NCBI GenBank assembly: GCA_910592005.1
Contig: CAJVPP010000877.1
Location: 1 to 25,096 of the forward strand
DNA from: Funneliformis mosseae
Taxonomy: Eukaryota; Glomeromycota; Glomeromycetes; Glomerales; Glomeraceae
Direction of reading: 5' to 3'
Length of the DNA: 25,096 nucleotides
Part shown: positions 8,640 to 18,788 of the stretch, in pieces
Numbering within the stretch: position 1 is the first letter of the stretch
Layout: each line of letters opens with the position of its first letter
Position numbers and translations under genes: made by a program
Notes under the pieces: model-generated
What the model was told of the DNA's origin: nothing
The model's database searches: none
Seen by the model: the letters and a program-made list of their open reading frames with translations, nothing else

Positions 8640-10470
8640 CAAACGCCCCTTATACAAATAGAAATTGCTTTTAAAGTAATAGTAAATATCTTAACTGAAA
8701 AATTAGATCCAATAAAAAATATTTTTATCATTAAGATTATAATATATCACATTATTAAAAAATATATTAAAAGTATTAGAAATCACTTAATAAATAATAA
8801 ATTAATTTCAAGAATTTATGATAATATAAAAAGAATATTATATAAAAACTAAAATTATAATAGATAAAAATGTTGCAAAAGCAGTTAAAAATTTTTTGAA
8901 AAATTATGTTGAATTTCATAAATTATTAAGTTCTAGTAAAAATATTAACTGAATTATCCAATTACTTATCCAATTACTTATATTTTTACTAATTAAACTA
9001 GCTATAAATCAGTTTATTGTAACTTTTTTGCAAGTCTTAAATAATGTAACATATTAAATTTATTAAAATATATATTTTACAAGTTGTAATATCAATTAAT
9101 ATCTTATATTTAAATTATAAGCTTAAAAATAAAAAACAAATTTATATGATATTTGCTAATATTTTTAAAATATAATAACTATAAAAAGAAAGATGCAAAA
9201 GATTTACTAATAAAATATAAAAAACATTTGACTAAGATTAAGTTAAAAGAAATTATTATAATCAGAATATTAAATTAATAGAATAATAAAGAAAATTGAT
9301 AAATGACAATTATCTTGTAATAGAAGATAAAACTGATATTATAATGTTAATACTATTATTTACTAGTTATAATTAGATACAAAATATTTATATTTTATAT
9401 TCTATTAATAAATAAATAAAATTTACTATTTCAGTCTATGTAAAGTATATTTATTTAATATTCAAGATAAAATAATATATAAGCAAATTAATTTTGTTTT
9501 AACAAAAATAAAATAACAGACAAAGATTTTAATAATTAAGTATAATTTTTAATGAAATTAATAGATTAAATAAAGTAAAAAGCATTTAAAATTACTTTTG
9601 TAATATAAATAATTAAAATAAAAATAATGTTACTATTTGATTTTACTTATATTTAGTGAATTATGATTATTATAAAAGTGTTAAATTAAATTTTATAATA
9701 TCTGAATATAATAAATTCAAATATAAATAGCAGTTTTAATTTAATTAAAAAGCTTTATCAAAATGCAATAGTAGGTTATATAGATTATATTATTGAAATT
9801 ATAATAAGATTAATTATAATAAGATTAAATAAAATTTAGTATTATGTATGATGATAAGAAAGATTTTTAATATTTAAGAACTAGTCTAGCAAAAGTTGAG
9901 ATTCAACAAATTATGTAATTTCAAGAAAATCAAGTTTAAAATTATTGATTAATTTAGTAAATTATAATTTATTCTGTTATTTTTAAAGATTTTAAAATTA
10001 GTTTTTTATAAATTAAAATAAAATTTTACAAAGAATTTATTAAAAGCATTAGTTTTGCTTTAGTAAATTTATTTTATTTATTAAATATAATAATATAAAA
10101 ATACCAGTAATTATAAATTATGAAATATTATATTTTTTTAATATGTTATATATAAATTTTTTTATTTTCTAAAAATATAAAATTAAAATCTACAAAAATA
10201 AAGAAAAATATATTTAATAAAAGTTTTTAAATTTTTATTTAAAAAATAAATTTTATTAGAAAGCAAATTATTTTTATTAATTATCAATATTTAATTATAC
10301 TTGTTACTAATAAATTCAAGTATTTAAGTTTAAAAATAAAATTTTTAATAAAAGTAAAGAAAAAATATATAATTAAGATTATTATTAGGTAAAACTTAAA
10401 GATTAAAAAGATTTTGTAAGTTATCTAAATAGAAAAAATAAATTTAGCAAAATTATATTAAAATATAATT
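8640..10470. other. Extreme A+T region, no functional gene
   Basis: Base composition changes at about 8,640 from ordinary fungal A+T to very A+T-rich sequence that lasts to the window end. An open frame at 8628-8852 (plus; KLDPIKNIFIIK and similar) is low complexity and may be a relic or chance. Nothing else is recognisable up to 10,470. Confidence 0.5.
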
Positions 10471-10615
10471 AAAAAGTCTGCAAAATTCTAAAAAAGGTAA
10501 AACTATATATCAAAGCTTATAAAAATGTGAAACTATATTAAAATTTTAATAAAAATTAGCAAAATTAAAGTTTAGATATTTTTCATATCTAAAATAAGTT
10601 TAGATAAGTAATCTT
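10471..10615 (-). repeat. Dispersed repeat copy A (inverted relative to copy B)
   Basis: This segment closely matches the reverse complement of about 19153-19298. Shared words in the same order include TCTGCAAAATT, GGTAAAACTATAT or AGTAAAACTATAT, TCAAAGCTTATAAAAA, ATTAGCAAAATTAAAG and AAAATAAGTTTA. Similarity appears to weaken but continue left of 10,471, toward about 10,370. The element type is unknown. Confidence 0.6.
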
Positions 10616-10843
10616 AAATATAATAATTTAAAAAAATATATTAAAAAATTGATTATCAGTAATATTAATTGTACAACTATAATTGATTATCAAATTAAAT
10701 AATTAATAATTTTGTATAATTTCTATATATTTTAATTTTAAAAAAATATGTAAAAATCAATTTATTATTAAATATATAGAATTATAATACAAAATTACTA
10801 ATAATATATTAATAATGTATCATTTCTATATTATTTTCATATA

Positions 10844-11103
10844 TAGTCAACTCTCTATAAATACATTCCTCTTGAGATTAGGTATAAGGATGCATTTAAA
10901 AAAGGTGTATATTTATAGAATATATATAAATCTATATAATACTAATCTAAAATTAAGGTAATATGAAAAATTTATAAGTTAACTATATAAAAATTTTTTA
11001 TAAAAATGTATTTACAGGAAGTATAAATATAAAAAACATACATTTAGCATATTATGATTCAAATTGATATCAAATAAAAGATGTATTTATAGAGAGTTGA
11101 TTG
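10844..11103. mobile_element. 260-bp MITE with 23-bp TIRs and TA target duplication
   Basis: The left terminus (10844-10866) and the reverse complement of the right terminus (11081-11103) agree at 21 of 23 bases around TCAACTCTCTATAAATACAT. TA flanks both sides (10842-10843 and 11104-11105). The two mismatches, T/C at position 1 and G/A at position 3, restore a common start CAGTCAACTC, typical of Tc1/mariner/pogo-type elements. There is no coding capacity, so it is a non-autonomous element. Subterminal words related to the TIR recur inside (about 11,005). Confidence 0.8.
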
Positions 11104-11349
11104 TATAATTTTTTTATAAAATAGGTAAAAAATATATTGTTAATAGATTAATTTAAGATCAAATTTACGCTTACTTTTAGTTTTAATTTATTAATTATTT
11201 TATATGATAAATTCTGTAAAATGTCATTTTAATAAATAAATATAGATATAATTGTGATTTTAGATAGATTAATATCATGTTATAATCATTAAACATGTTT
11301 CTTAATAAATTATTTAAAGTAAAAGTTTATATTAGTAATTATTAAATTA

Positions 11350-13286
11350 CTGTACTATTTCAAAATTAGATAACCTTTTTTTGTTATAGGGTTGTTTAAT
11401 TTCAGGTACTTTTAAAAATAAAAAATTTAACTAAATTTAAAAAGAAATTTGACCTGTTCGGTCATGAATTAGGAATGCTAGTTTATTTGCAAGAAAGCTG
11501 TGCATTTAAACGTTAAATATCATGAAGATTGCTTGTAAAATATAATATAATATCACGATTAAATTTAATCACGCGCGATAATGATAAATCATGAGCTCGT
11601 TAATAAATCAGTTTAAAAATTTACACAAATGCTACCTTAAAAAAAAGCAAAATCATTTAAATGCTGTTAATAAAAAAATAGTTAAACAACGTCACAATTT
11701 ATATGCTGTTGAGTAAAAAAGACAAGTTGTCACTTATGCTAAAGAAAATAGAATAATTAAAGCAGTAAATACTTTTGAACTTGATAAAGATATAGTTAGT
11801 CGCTAGGTCAAGTCAAAAGAAAAATGGGTAAATGAACTAAACTAAAATAGCAAATGAATTAGCTTTGGTCGAAAATGTTTTTATCCAGAAGCTGAAAAAA
11901 AATTATATGATTAGATTATTGAGTAGAGAAAGTAGGAATTAGGTATTTCATATAAAATCACGCGAATTAAAATGCTGAATATTTTAAAAGAATCTGTTAT
12001 AATGAATCTTTATAAAGATTCAACAAATGAATTTAAAACATCAAACCATTAGATGTTTGTATTTATGAAGAGATATAATCTTTCTTGACGCTAGTATACT
12101 AAAATTTTACAAAAGCTTTTATTATAAACTGATGAGTTATTAAAAACTTTTATCAGTTTATCATCTGCCTTAAGACTGAAAAAATATTTGAGTTATCCAA
12201 TATTCTTAATATGGATGAAACTCCTGTTTGGTTTGATATGGTAGAAAACTTTACTATTGATAATATAGGTGAAAAAACAATTTATATTCATAGAATTGGT
12301 AATGAGAAAAATTGATTTACAGTTATTTTGACATATGTCATAAGTATAAATTATTTGACAATTTTTTTTTTTAGCTTTTTTTACTTATCTAATTTTTTAT
12401 ATTATAGATGGAACAAAATTTCTAGCAATTTGTATTTTTAAAAGAAAACGATTATCTCGTGGTAAACAGATTCTATCTGGTATTATTATTTGATTTCAGC
12501 AAAATAAATGGATGGATATTATTTTAATGAAGAAATATGTAGATTTATTAATGATAATCTAAGAATTAATAATACTTCAACAATAATGGTATATAATTTT
12601 TTTAGAGAATATCTTAAAGAATTAGTTAAAACTAAGTTTTGCGATATTGATATTAATTTAGTGATTATTTCAGGTGGTTTAACTAGCATATGTCAACCAC
12701 TTGATGTAACTATTAATAAGCTATTTAAAGACAATCTTCATAAGAAATAGCATATTTTGGATGGCAGAAGGTGATGCAAAAATTACTACATCAGAAAACC
12801 TTTATTGTGTCAAGTTATCTGATATTTGTAAGTAGATAAAACATGCTTGGAAAGGAATTCCAAATGAAATGATTATAGGGTCTTTTAAGACTTGTAAAAT
12901 TTCGAATATTAATAAATCAGATGATAATATTACCGAAAGTGAAGATTCTGGTAATGATATCATTGATTTTGATAATGATATTGATAGTATTTATAATGAT
13001 AGTAATATTGATAATGATATAAATAATAATAATGATATTAATAATATTGATGATGATGAATAAATGTAGATTTTAAAAAAAAACAGTAATAATATAATAG
13101 TTTATAATAAATAAAATAAATTTTATAGAAAATAATAAAAAATTAAATTTATTAAGTGCATTTAACATTTTATTAATATTTTTTATTATATTTTATTATA
13201 GAAATTTAAAGATTGCTTATTTTTAGATCTATATTAATTTGTTAGTTACTTATTTTTAGGGGTTGTTTAATTTTTGAACAGTACGG
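11350..13286 (+). mobile_element. Complete but dead Tigger/pogo-type transposon, 1.94 kb
   Basis: The right end reads outward-in as CCGTACTGTTCAAAAATT then AAACAACCCC. The left end reads CTGTACTATTTCAAAATT then AGATAACC, the same sequence with substitutions and a one-base offset. TA flanks both ends (11348-11349 and 13287-13288), the target used by this superfamily. The element contains one transposase-derived reading frame in the plus direction. The first 60 bases are also a foldback: a second TIR-like segment in the opposite orientation ends at about 11,409. Confidence 0.8.
11591..13063 (+). pseudogene. Tigger/pogo (CENP-B-like) DDE transposase pseudogene
   Basis: From ATG at 11591 the frame shows an N-terminal helix-turn-helix region (QVVTYAKENRIIKAVNTF), then KCFYPEAEKKLYD and FMKRYNLS of the CENP-B-type binding domain. 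The DDE core starts LNMDETPVWFDMVENF and continues DGTKFLAICIFKRKR. After a frameshift near 12,500 it reads DINLVIISGGLTSICQPLDV and INKLFKDNL, the strongly conserved tail of the catalytic core. Then come IKHAWKGIPNEMIIGSFK and an acidic Asp/Asn-rich end. A possible intron is about 12349-12407. Many TAG, TAA and TGA codons interrupt it; several TAG codons fall at usual Trp positions (R-stop-VKSKEKW, LYD-stop-II, H-stop-MF, CK-stop-IKHAW). The family match is by motif memory and is strong. Confidence 0.82.
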
Positions 13287-13485
13287 TATATAATATTAAT
13301 TTGTAATAACTTAGATTTTGACTTAATTATAAATTTGTTATGCTTATAATTAATAGGTAGATAAAGCTATAAAGGAATATACAATAATTGCTAAAAAAAA
13401 AACTGTTATATTTTCTAGTAACAGTTTAGATTAAAGAAATTTAAAATAATATCAATTTTGCAATAATATAATAATTTATTAAGTA

Positions 13486-13594
13486 CTGTGAGATCTCTAT
13501 AATAGCAAATAATTTTGAAGATTATTCTATTTTATTATGCTATTATAATATAAAAAAATATTTTAAAGAAAGAACTATTATAAAATTGACATAC
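13486..13594. mobile_element. Small TA-flanked MITE-like element
   Basis: The left end CTGTGAGATCTCTATAATAG resembles the left TIR of the adjacent large transposon (CAGTGCTGAATCTCTATAAT). The right end, read inward, is GTATGTCAATTTTATAATAG, a weaker match. TA flanks both sides. Inside, TATAATAGCA (13498-13507) and TGCTATTATA (13538-13547) form a perfect 10-bp inverted repeat. Confidence 0.4.
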
Positions 13595-13771
13595 TAATCA
13601 AATTTAATACAGTGCTGAATCTCTATAATAAGAACTTCATTATAGTAAAAATTGAACAAATTTAAAATATAAAAAAAAATTCTTTATGTAAACAATAATC
13701 TGCATTTTAAAATTTATCTAAATTTAATATAAAAACTGAAATTGAAAAAATTAAATGGTAATATATTCATG

Positions 13772-14658
13772 AAAATGATTTATTTATTATTTATTTAAAT
13801 AATATTTTTATCACTCCAAATGAACGATGTTTTATTATTCTAATTAAATGATTCTTTTATTATTCATTTAGAATGATATTTTATTGTTTTAGTCAAACTA
13901 TTCTTTTATTATTCTTTTAGATTAATATTTTATTTCAATTGAATAATTCTTTTATTGTTTATTTAAAATGATACTTTTATCATTCCAATCAAATGATATT
14001 TATCATTCTTTTGAAATGATATTTTATCATTTCATTTGAATGATTCTTTTATCATTTTTTTTAAAATAATATTTATCATTCTATTTGAACAATTCTTTTA
14101 TTATTTATATAGAATGATATTTTATCATTCTGATTGAACGATTCTTTTATTATTTTAATCAAATAATATTTATCATTCTTTTGGAATGATATTTTATCAT
14201 TCTGATCAAATAATATTTATCATTTTGTTAAATGATATTTATTGTTCTTTAGAACAATATTTTATCATTTTGATCAAATGATATTTATCATTCTTTTAGA
14301 ACAATATTTTATTATTCTAATTGAATGATTCTTTTATCATTTTTTTGAAACAATTATCATTTTAATAGAATGATTCTTTTATTGTTCTTTTAAAATGATA
14401 TTTTTATCATTCTGATTGAATGATTCTTTTATCATTCTTTTGAAATGATATTTTATCATTTTAATCAAATGATTCTTTTATTATTCTTTTAGAATAATGT
14501 TTTTATTATTTTTTTGAAATGATATTTATTATTTTTTTAAAATTATGTTTTATCATTCTAATTGCATGATTTTTTTATCATTCTTTTGAAATAATGCTTT
14601 ATCGTTCTGATCAAACGATTCTTATATCATTCCAATTGAATAATATTTATCATTCTTT
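13772..14658. repeat. Array of roughly 35-40 short palindromes
   Basis: Units of about 20-25 bases follow one another, each a small hairpin of the form GAATGAT, 4-6 T-rich bases, ATCATTC, with linkers such as TGATC or TTTTG. A few units keep CG where most have TG or CA: GAACGAT at 13822, a GAACG ending at 14140, and ATCGTTC...AACGAT at 14601-14618. Others show ATTGTTC with GAACAAT (around 14,240). The founding unit was therefore probably GAACGAT...ATCGTTC. It lies between the left TIR and the transposase frame of the 5.2-kb transposon. Confidence 0.75.
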
Positions 14659-15999
14659 AAAAATAAACCAATCAAAATCAAACTGAATTTGAAAATTTTA
14701 GATTAATCCTTTACCTTATCAAGTTAAAAGTAAATTTCAACAAATAGATAATTATAGAACTTGTAAAAATTACTCTTTTTTTTAAAAATTATATTATTTA
14801 TTATGCATTTTATTCTCACTTTATTTTTTTTTTTTTTGCTTTATATTTTAGAATTCAAATTATTTTTCATTCACTTATGCCTTTATTACACACATTATAA
14901 TCTGTTAAAAATTAAAAATGAGATAAATATAATAGTTTATTTACATTTAATAAACATAGAAAAAATGATAATTTTAAATTTAATAAATCTGATAATGATT
15001 TTTTTAAAAAAAGTGATTATGATTCTAATGGGTTTATAGATCAAAGAATGAAGTATTTATCTGAATTTAAATTAATATGGATTAATACTGCAGAGCTTAA
15101 ACAAAAAAAAAAAATACTATATATTGGTAATTCAATAACAATATATTATTGTAAATATAGATCAAAAGGAAAATTTACAGTAGTAGCAAAAAGGATGAAG
15201 TCACTTACTAATTTTTTTAAACCAGTTAAAGATAAACTTGTTATAAATTTAACAAATAATCAGAATGAACTAAGTGAATCTGATACTGAGATAGTTTCAA
15301 ATGATAATAATGTATTAGTTTATATAGATAATTCAAATTATTAGGATTTAATTGAAATGGATAACTTAAATCAATTTAATTTAATAGATGATGATATTGT
15401 ATCAGAAAAAGAAGATATTGATGATGAAATAAATAATGAGAGTATATTAGAAAAATAAAGTACAGCTAATGAAATACAAAGTATTAATAATGATAATTTT
15501 GACCTAAAATTATAAAAATTAGAATGTATTATTTTAAAAAATCAAAAAAATCAGATAGTATATAATTATTTGAGATATTGATATATATATACATATTTTA
15601 AATATTAGAAAAAAAGATAGTTTGACACAAATTAAAGCAAGTGAAAAAGTATTAAAGGAAGTTTACAATAAAGGAGTTTACAAATCTAGGGTTATTTATA
15701 AGTTAAATAATTATTAAATTGAATATAATTCATAATATATTTTATTATAAGATTGTCATTAAAAAACTAAATTATTAATTGATGATGAAGATGCAATTAA
15801 TTGTATATTTATACTCATGGTAGAAAAATAATACCTAGAGAATACAAAGAATTTGTAATGATAAAATTTTTCACAAATGGATATGATAATTACATGCAAA
15901 TCAATATCAATAAAATCTGCAAGAATATAACTTTATAAGTTAAGTTTAGCTTTATAATTACAAAAGAAAGGTATTTACTTTAATAAACATGAACATTAT

Positions 16000-16468
16000 T
16001 GGCTTAGTATCTGTAAACTTAAACAATAAACTTTTAATTCAATCTATTGAATTAAATACAAGACAATATTACAATCATGCCTATATGAAGATATTATAAA
16101 AGGCAATAGTAAATAAATTTAAAGATTCTTTTATTGAACTCTTGGTTTATTTCAAAACCTTAACTTAAGTTACTTTTCAACTTAAGAGAAAATACAAAAT
16201 ATTTATACAAAATAAAATAATATAAAATATACAATAATAAATATAATAATAAAGATAAATAAATATATAAGATAAATATAACTATTCTACTAACTATAAT
16301 ATAATTAACAAGTATAACGATTATAATTAATATAACTAATCTATCTAATATATTAAATAGATCAATGATAATCACTTTAGCAACTTAGTCTAATTTGTCT
16401 ACTTCGTTAACTTTGTTAATATTTTGATTATATGACTATCTAAGGCACAGTTATAAATTATAACTTCA
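16000..16468 (-). mobile_element. About 470-bp insertion, possibly a solo LTR
   Basis: The transposase frame stops making sense after NKHE (15,993) and resumes at about 16,470 (ILQYQKKILEV), so roughly 470-480 bp are foreign. Read on minus it starts TGAAGTTATAA and ends CTAAGCCA, the TG...CA ends typical of LTRs. Flanking 5-mers (ATTAT and ATATA) do not match well, so the exact ends are uncertain. It contains a perfect hairpin CTTAAGTT (16164-16171) and AACTTAAG (16179-16186). No coding frame is credible. Confidence 0.35.
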
Positions 16469-17358
16469 ATATAAAAATATATTGCAATATCAAAAAAAAA
16501 TTTTAGAAGTCATGATGAATTATAAAAGATTAATGCTAACATTTATTGGTAATGAAATGCAAATGATTCTTCTAGAACTTGAAAGTGAAGAAAAATTACA
16601 TATTTTAGTTACACATAATGAATGTCTTTTTTATGCTAATGATGATCATCCAATCATTTGAATTCCATTAGATGAACTATCACTTTAAAAAAAGTTAAGA
16701 AAAGTCTATAATGATTAGTGAATTTTTATTAGAAATTATTAGAAGACTTAAACTTAAAAATAAATTTGCTATAAGTTATCCAAATATTTTTAAAAATGCA
16801 AGAATATTTACATCTAGATAAAAATGAAAAAGATTGTGAACAGCAGAATATCTTTTAGATCAAGTAGTAAATTCAGTAATTCCAATTTTTAATATATTGT
16901 ATTCTAATAAAATAGCAGTTTTTGCATTTGATAATAGTATTAATCATGGTGCTATAGTAAAAGATAAATTAAATGCTTTTAATATGAATTTAAATCTAGG
17001 AGATAAAAAATCATGTATGTATAAAACTTATTATAGATCAAATAAAATATTATAATTTATGATTTTTTCACATAATTATCCAAAATATTCAAATCAATTA
17101 AAAGGTATAAAACAAATTTTGATTGAAAAAGATTTATGAAGAGATAATTTATTAACTAATTGTAAATTATATAAAGAAAAAACTAAGATAGCAGATGCAA
17201 ATAGAACAGATTATTATGCATATAAAATTTTATCATTACAAAAATCTCAACTTCAAAAGAAAATTGAAAAGTATGATCATAAATGTATATTTTATTCTAA
17301 ATATCATTATAAATTAAATTATATAGAAATGTATTGGGATGCAGTAAAAAGATATACA

Positions 17359-18329
17359 CTTTTTTTTATAAAGTTAATCTATGTTAGTCACCTATATGAA
17401 ACACAGAATCTGAAAATTTTATGATTCTCTGAGCAATATTATGCTTGGATATGTACTAGATGAGCTTAGAATAATTGGAACATAATGTGAGACAGTTTTA
17501 AAATACTTAAGATATAAAATATAGATAACACTATCTCTGAGTAACCAATTGCATAATTAAATTAGGTCTTAACATAACTTATAAGATTTATAAAGTAATC
17601 ACAATTAACCTTCATCTTATAGGATATCATCATAATTTTATATCACTGAAAATAGTAGTTCACTTCATACCACTTACTTTCAGCTTAAATAATTCACAAG
17701 AATTTTACTATAACTTTTAAATAGAAGGATTACTTCAACTATAGAGTTTGTCATATCCTATTTTTATCAAACTATATTTTATAGGTTTTATCTTATTGAT
17801 AACTTCTGAGATTATAAGATCAAATCTTTTATTTAGATAATAGTTTTGTACCTATAATGTCAAATTTATCTGAAAATTAACTCAATCTCTACCCTTAAGG
17901 ATAATATAATTAGATAATGCTACAGCTTGCAATGCAGTCTATTATTACTATAGCTACTTGAAGATAGTACTTAATCTACTAATTACTGGTTAATCACTTT
18001 TTTTACTTGTATAAGAATTTCTAAGTTTGAAGATGTGAGACAATATCCATTACAGATCTATTAATAAAGGTCAAATTTTTGTTGATTCTTGACTTTATTT
18101 ACATTTACATGTTCTTTAAAATCTAGTATTTAGGTATGATTAATGCTGATTGATTAACCAGTTACAAATACATATTAGTATATATACTCATATATTCAAT
18201 TACATATAAAATTCATAAGAAAATTATCTAGTTTTATACTTCAGCTGAGACCTGAACCTGTAGCTATTATAGTATAACTCACAATAAAAGCTTAATTATT
18301 ACTAACTGAACTAGAGATGCTGATTCTGC
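17359..18329 (-). mobile_element. 971-bp retroposon-like insertion with 13-bp target duplication
   Basis: AAAAAGATATACA occurs at 17346-17358 and again at 18330-18342, and the transposase frame is contiguous if one copy and everything between is removed. The left junction begins C then T8, which is an A-tail if the element is read on minus. At the other end, read on minus from 18,330, TAGTTCAGTTAGTAATA resembles a tRNA A box, and 55 bases further AGGTTCAGGTCTC resembles a B box. This fits a tRNA-headed SINE, or the 3' part of a LINE fused to one, inserted in reverse. At 971 bp it is long for a SINE. Confidence 0.65.
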
Positions 18330-18788
18330 AAAAAGATATACATGAGAATATTGTAATTATATATGAGTTAGATTACAATAAATTATTCTTAAAGTATTAG
18401 ATTCAGTTCCTTTAGTTACAATTTGAAAATATGTACAAATTCATGATGATATATAGATATTTATAGAAAAAAAATTACTGGAAAAATGGTAGAGTTTGCA
18501 GCTAAAAAATATAAGTTTTATCGTTGTGTACCTGATGCAATTTATAATAAAATATTAAAATAAAATAAAATAAATTATTTTATATAACTTTTAAATTCTG
18601 ATTTTTGATTAGATTATATATATATTATGCAATGTTTACATAATTTACAAAATTGAAAAAAAACTTTTTTTATAAAATCAATTCATTTTACAAAAATAAA
18701 TCATTTTTTTTTATTTGATTAAAATCCAATCAGTAGATTAAATTTTAATAATATTTTTTTAAGTTCCTATTATAAAGGTTTTGCATTA

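Larger units (their letters stand above)
14922..18560 (+). pseudogene. Broken DDE transposase of the 5.2-kb element
   Basis: The N-terminal part is open from 14922 to 15344 (about 140 codons; RMKSLTNFFKPVKDKL, acidic ESDTEIVSND). Continuing, SIKSARI and LQKKGIYFNKHE appear near 15,900-15,993. After an insertion come LEVMMNYKRLMLTFIGNEMQ (about 16,503), HILVTHNECLFYANDDHPII (first catalytic region, usual HDE changed to HNE), IAVFAFDNSINHGA (second Asp, about 16,914), and CIFYSKYHYKLNYIEMYWDA (third acidic residue, about 17,300). The gene is cut after VKRYT and resumes at 18,330 as KRYT-stop-EYCNYI, VLDSVPLVTI and KMVEFAAKKYKFYRCVPDAI. The motif series matches a DDE family common in fungal repeats, related to Tc1/mariner/IS630. 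Many stops occur; no functional product is expected. Confidence 0.75.
13610..18788 (+). mobile_element. 5.2-kb decayed DDE transposon (Tc1/mariner/IS630-like) with nested insertions
   Basis: The left terminus begins CAGTGCTGAATCTCTATAAT then AAGAACTT. The right terminus read inward is TAATGCAAAACCTTTATAAT then AGGAACTT, so about 20 of 28 positions agree and several differences are transitions. TA flanks both ends (13608-13609 and 18789-18790). Between them lie a palindrome array, one broken transposase gene and two later insertions (about 16000-16468 and 17359-18329). Confidence 0.68.

Noticed and set aside
12500..12720. Classical RIP as the cause of decay
   Set aside because: A hand count of CA and TG against AC and GT here shows no depletion of CA/TG, so strict CpA-directed RIP is not supported in this part.
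12869..13063. Separate small acidic gene
   Set aside because: It is in the same direction and order as the Tigger transposase C-terminus; the acidic tail is part of that pseudogene.
13496..13547. Independent stem-loop RNA
   Set aside because: The 10-bp inverted repeat lies inside a TA-flanked MITE-like segment and is made only of common A+T words.
16160..16375. 71-aa minus-strand membrane-like protein
   Set aside because: It is almost entirely Ile, Leu, Tyr and Val encoded by A+T repeats within an inserted segment, with no start context or homology motif.
11591..17400. Reassigned stop codons (TAG or TGA read as Trp or Gln)
   Set aside because: TAA, TAG and TGA all occur within the relics together with frameshifts, while the clean spliced frame at 6607-5880 contains no internal stops. 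Decay explains this better.
18235..18330. Functional tRNA gene on minus
   Set aside because: A-box and B-box-like words are present, but the acceptor stem does not pair and the spacing between the boxes is too long.
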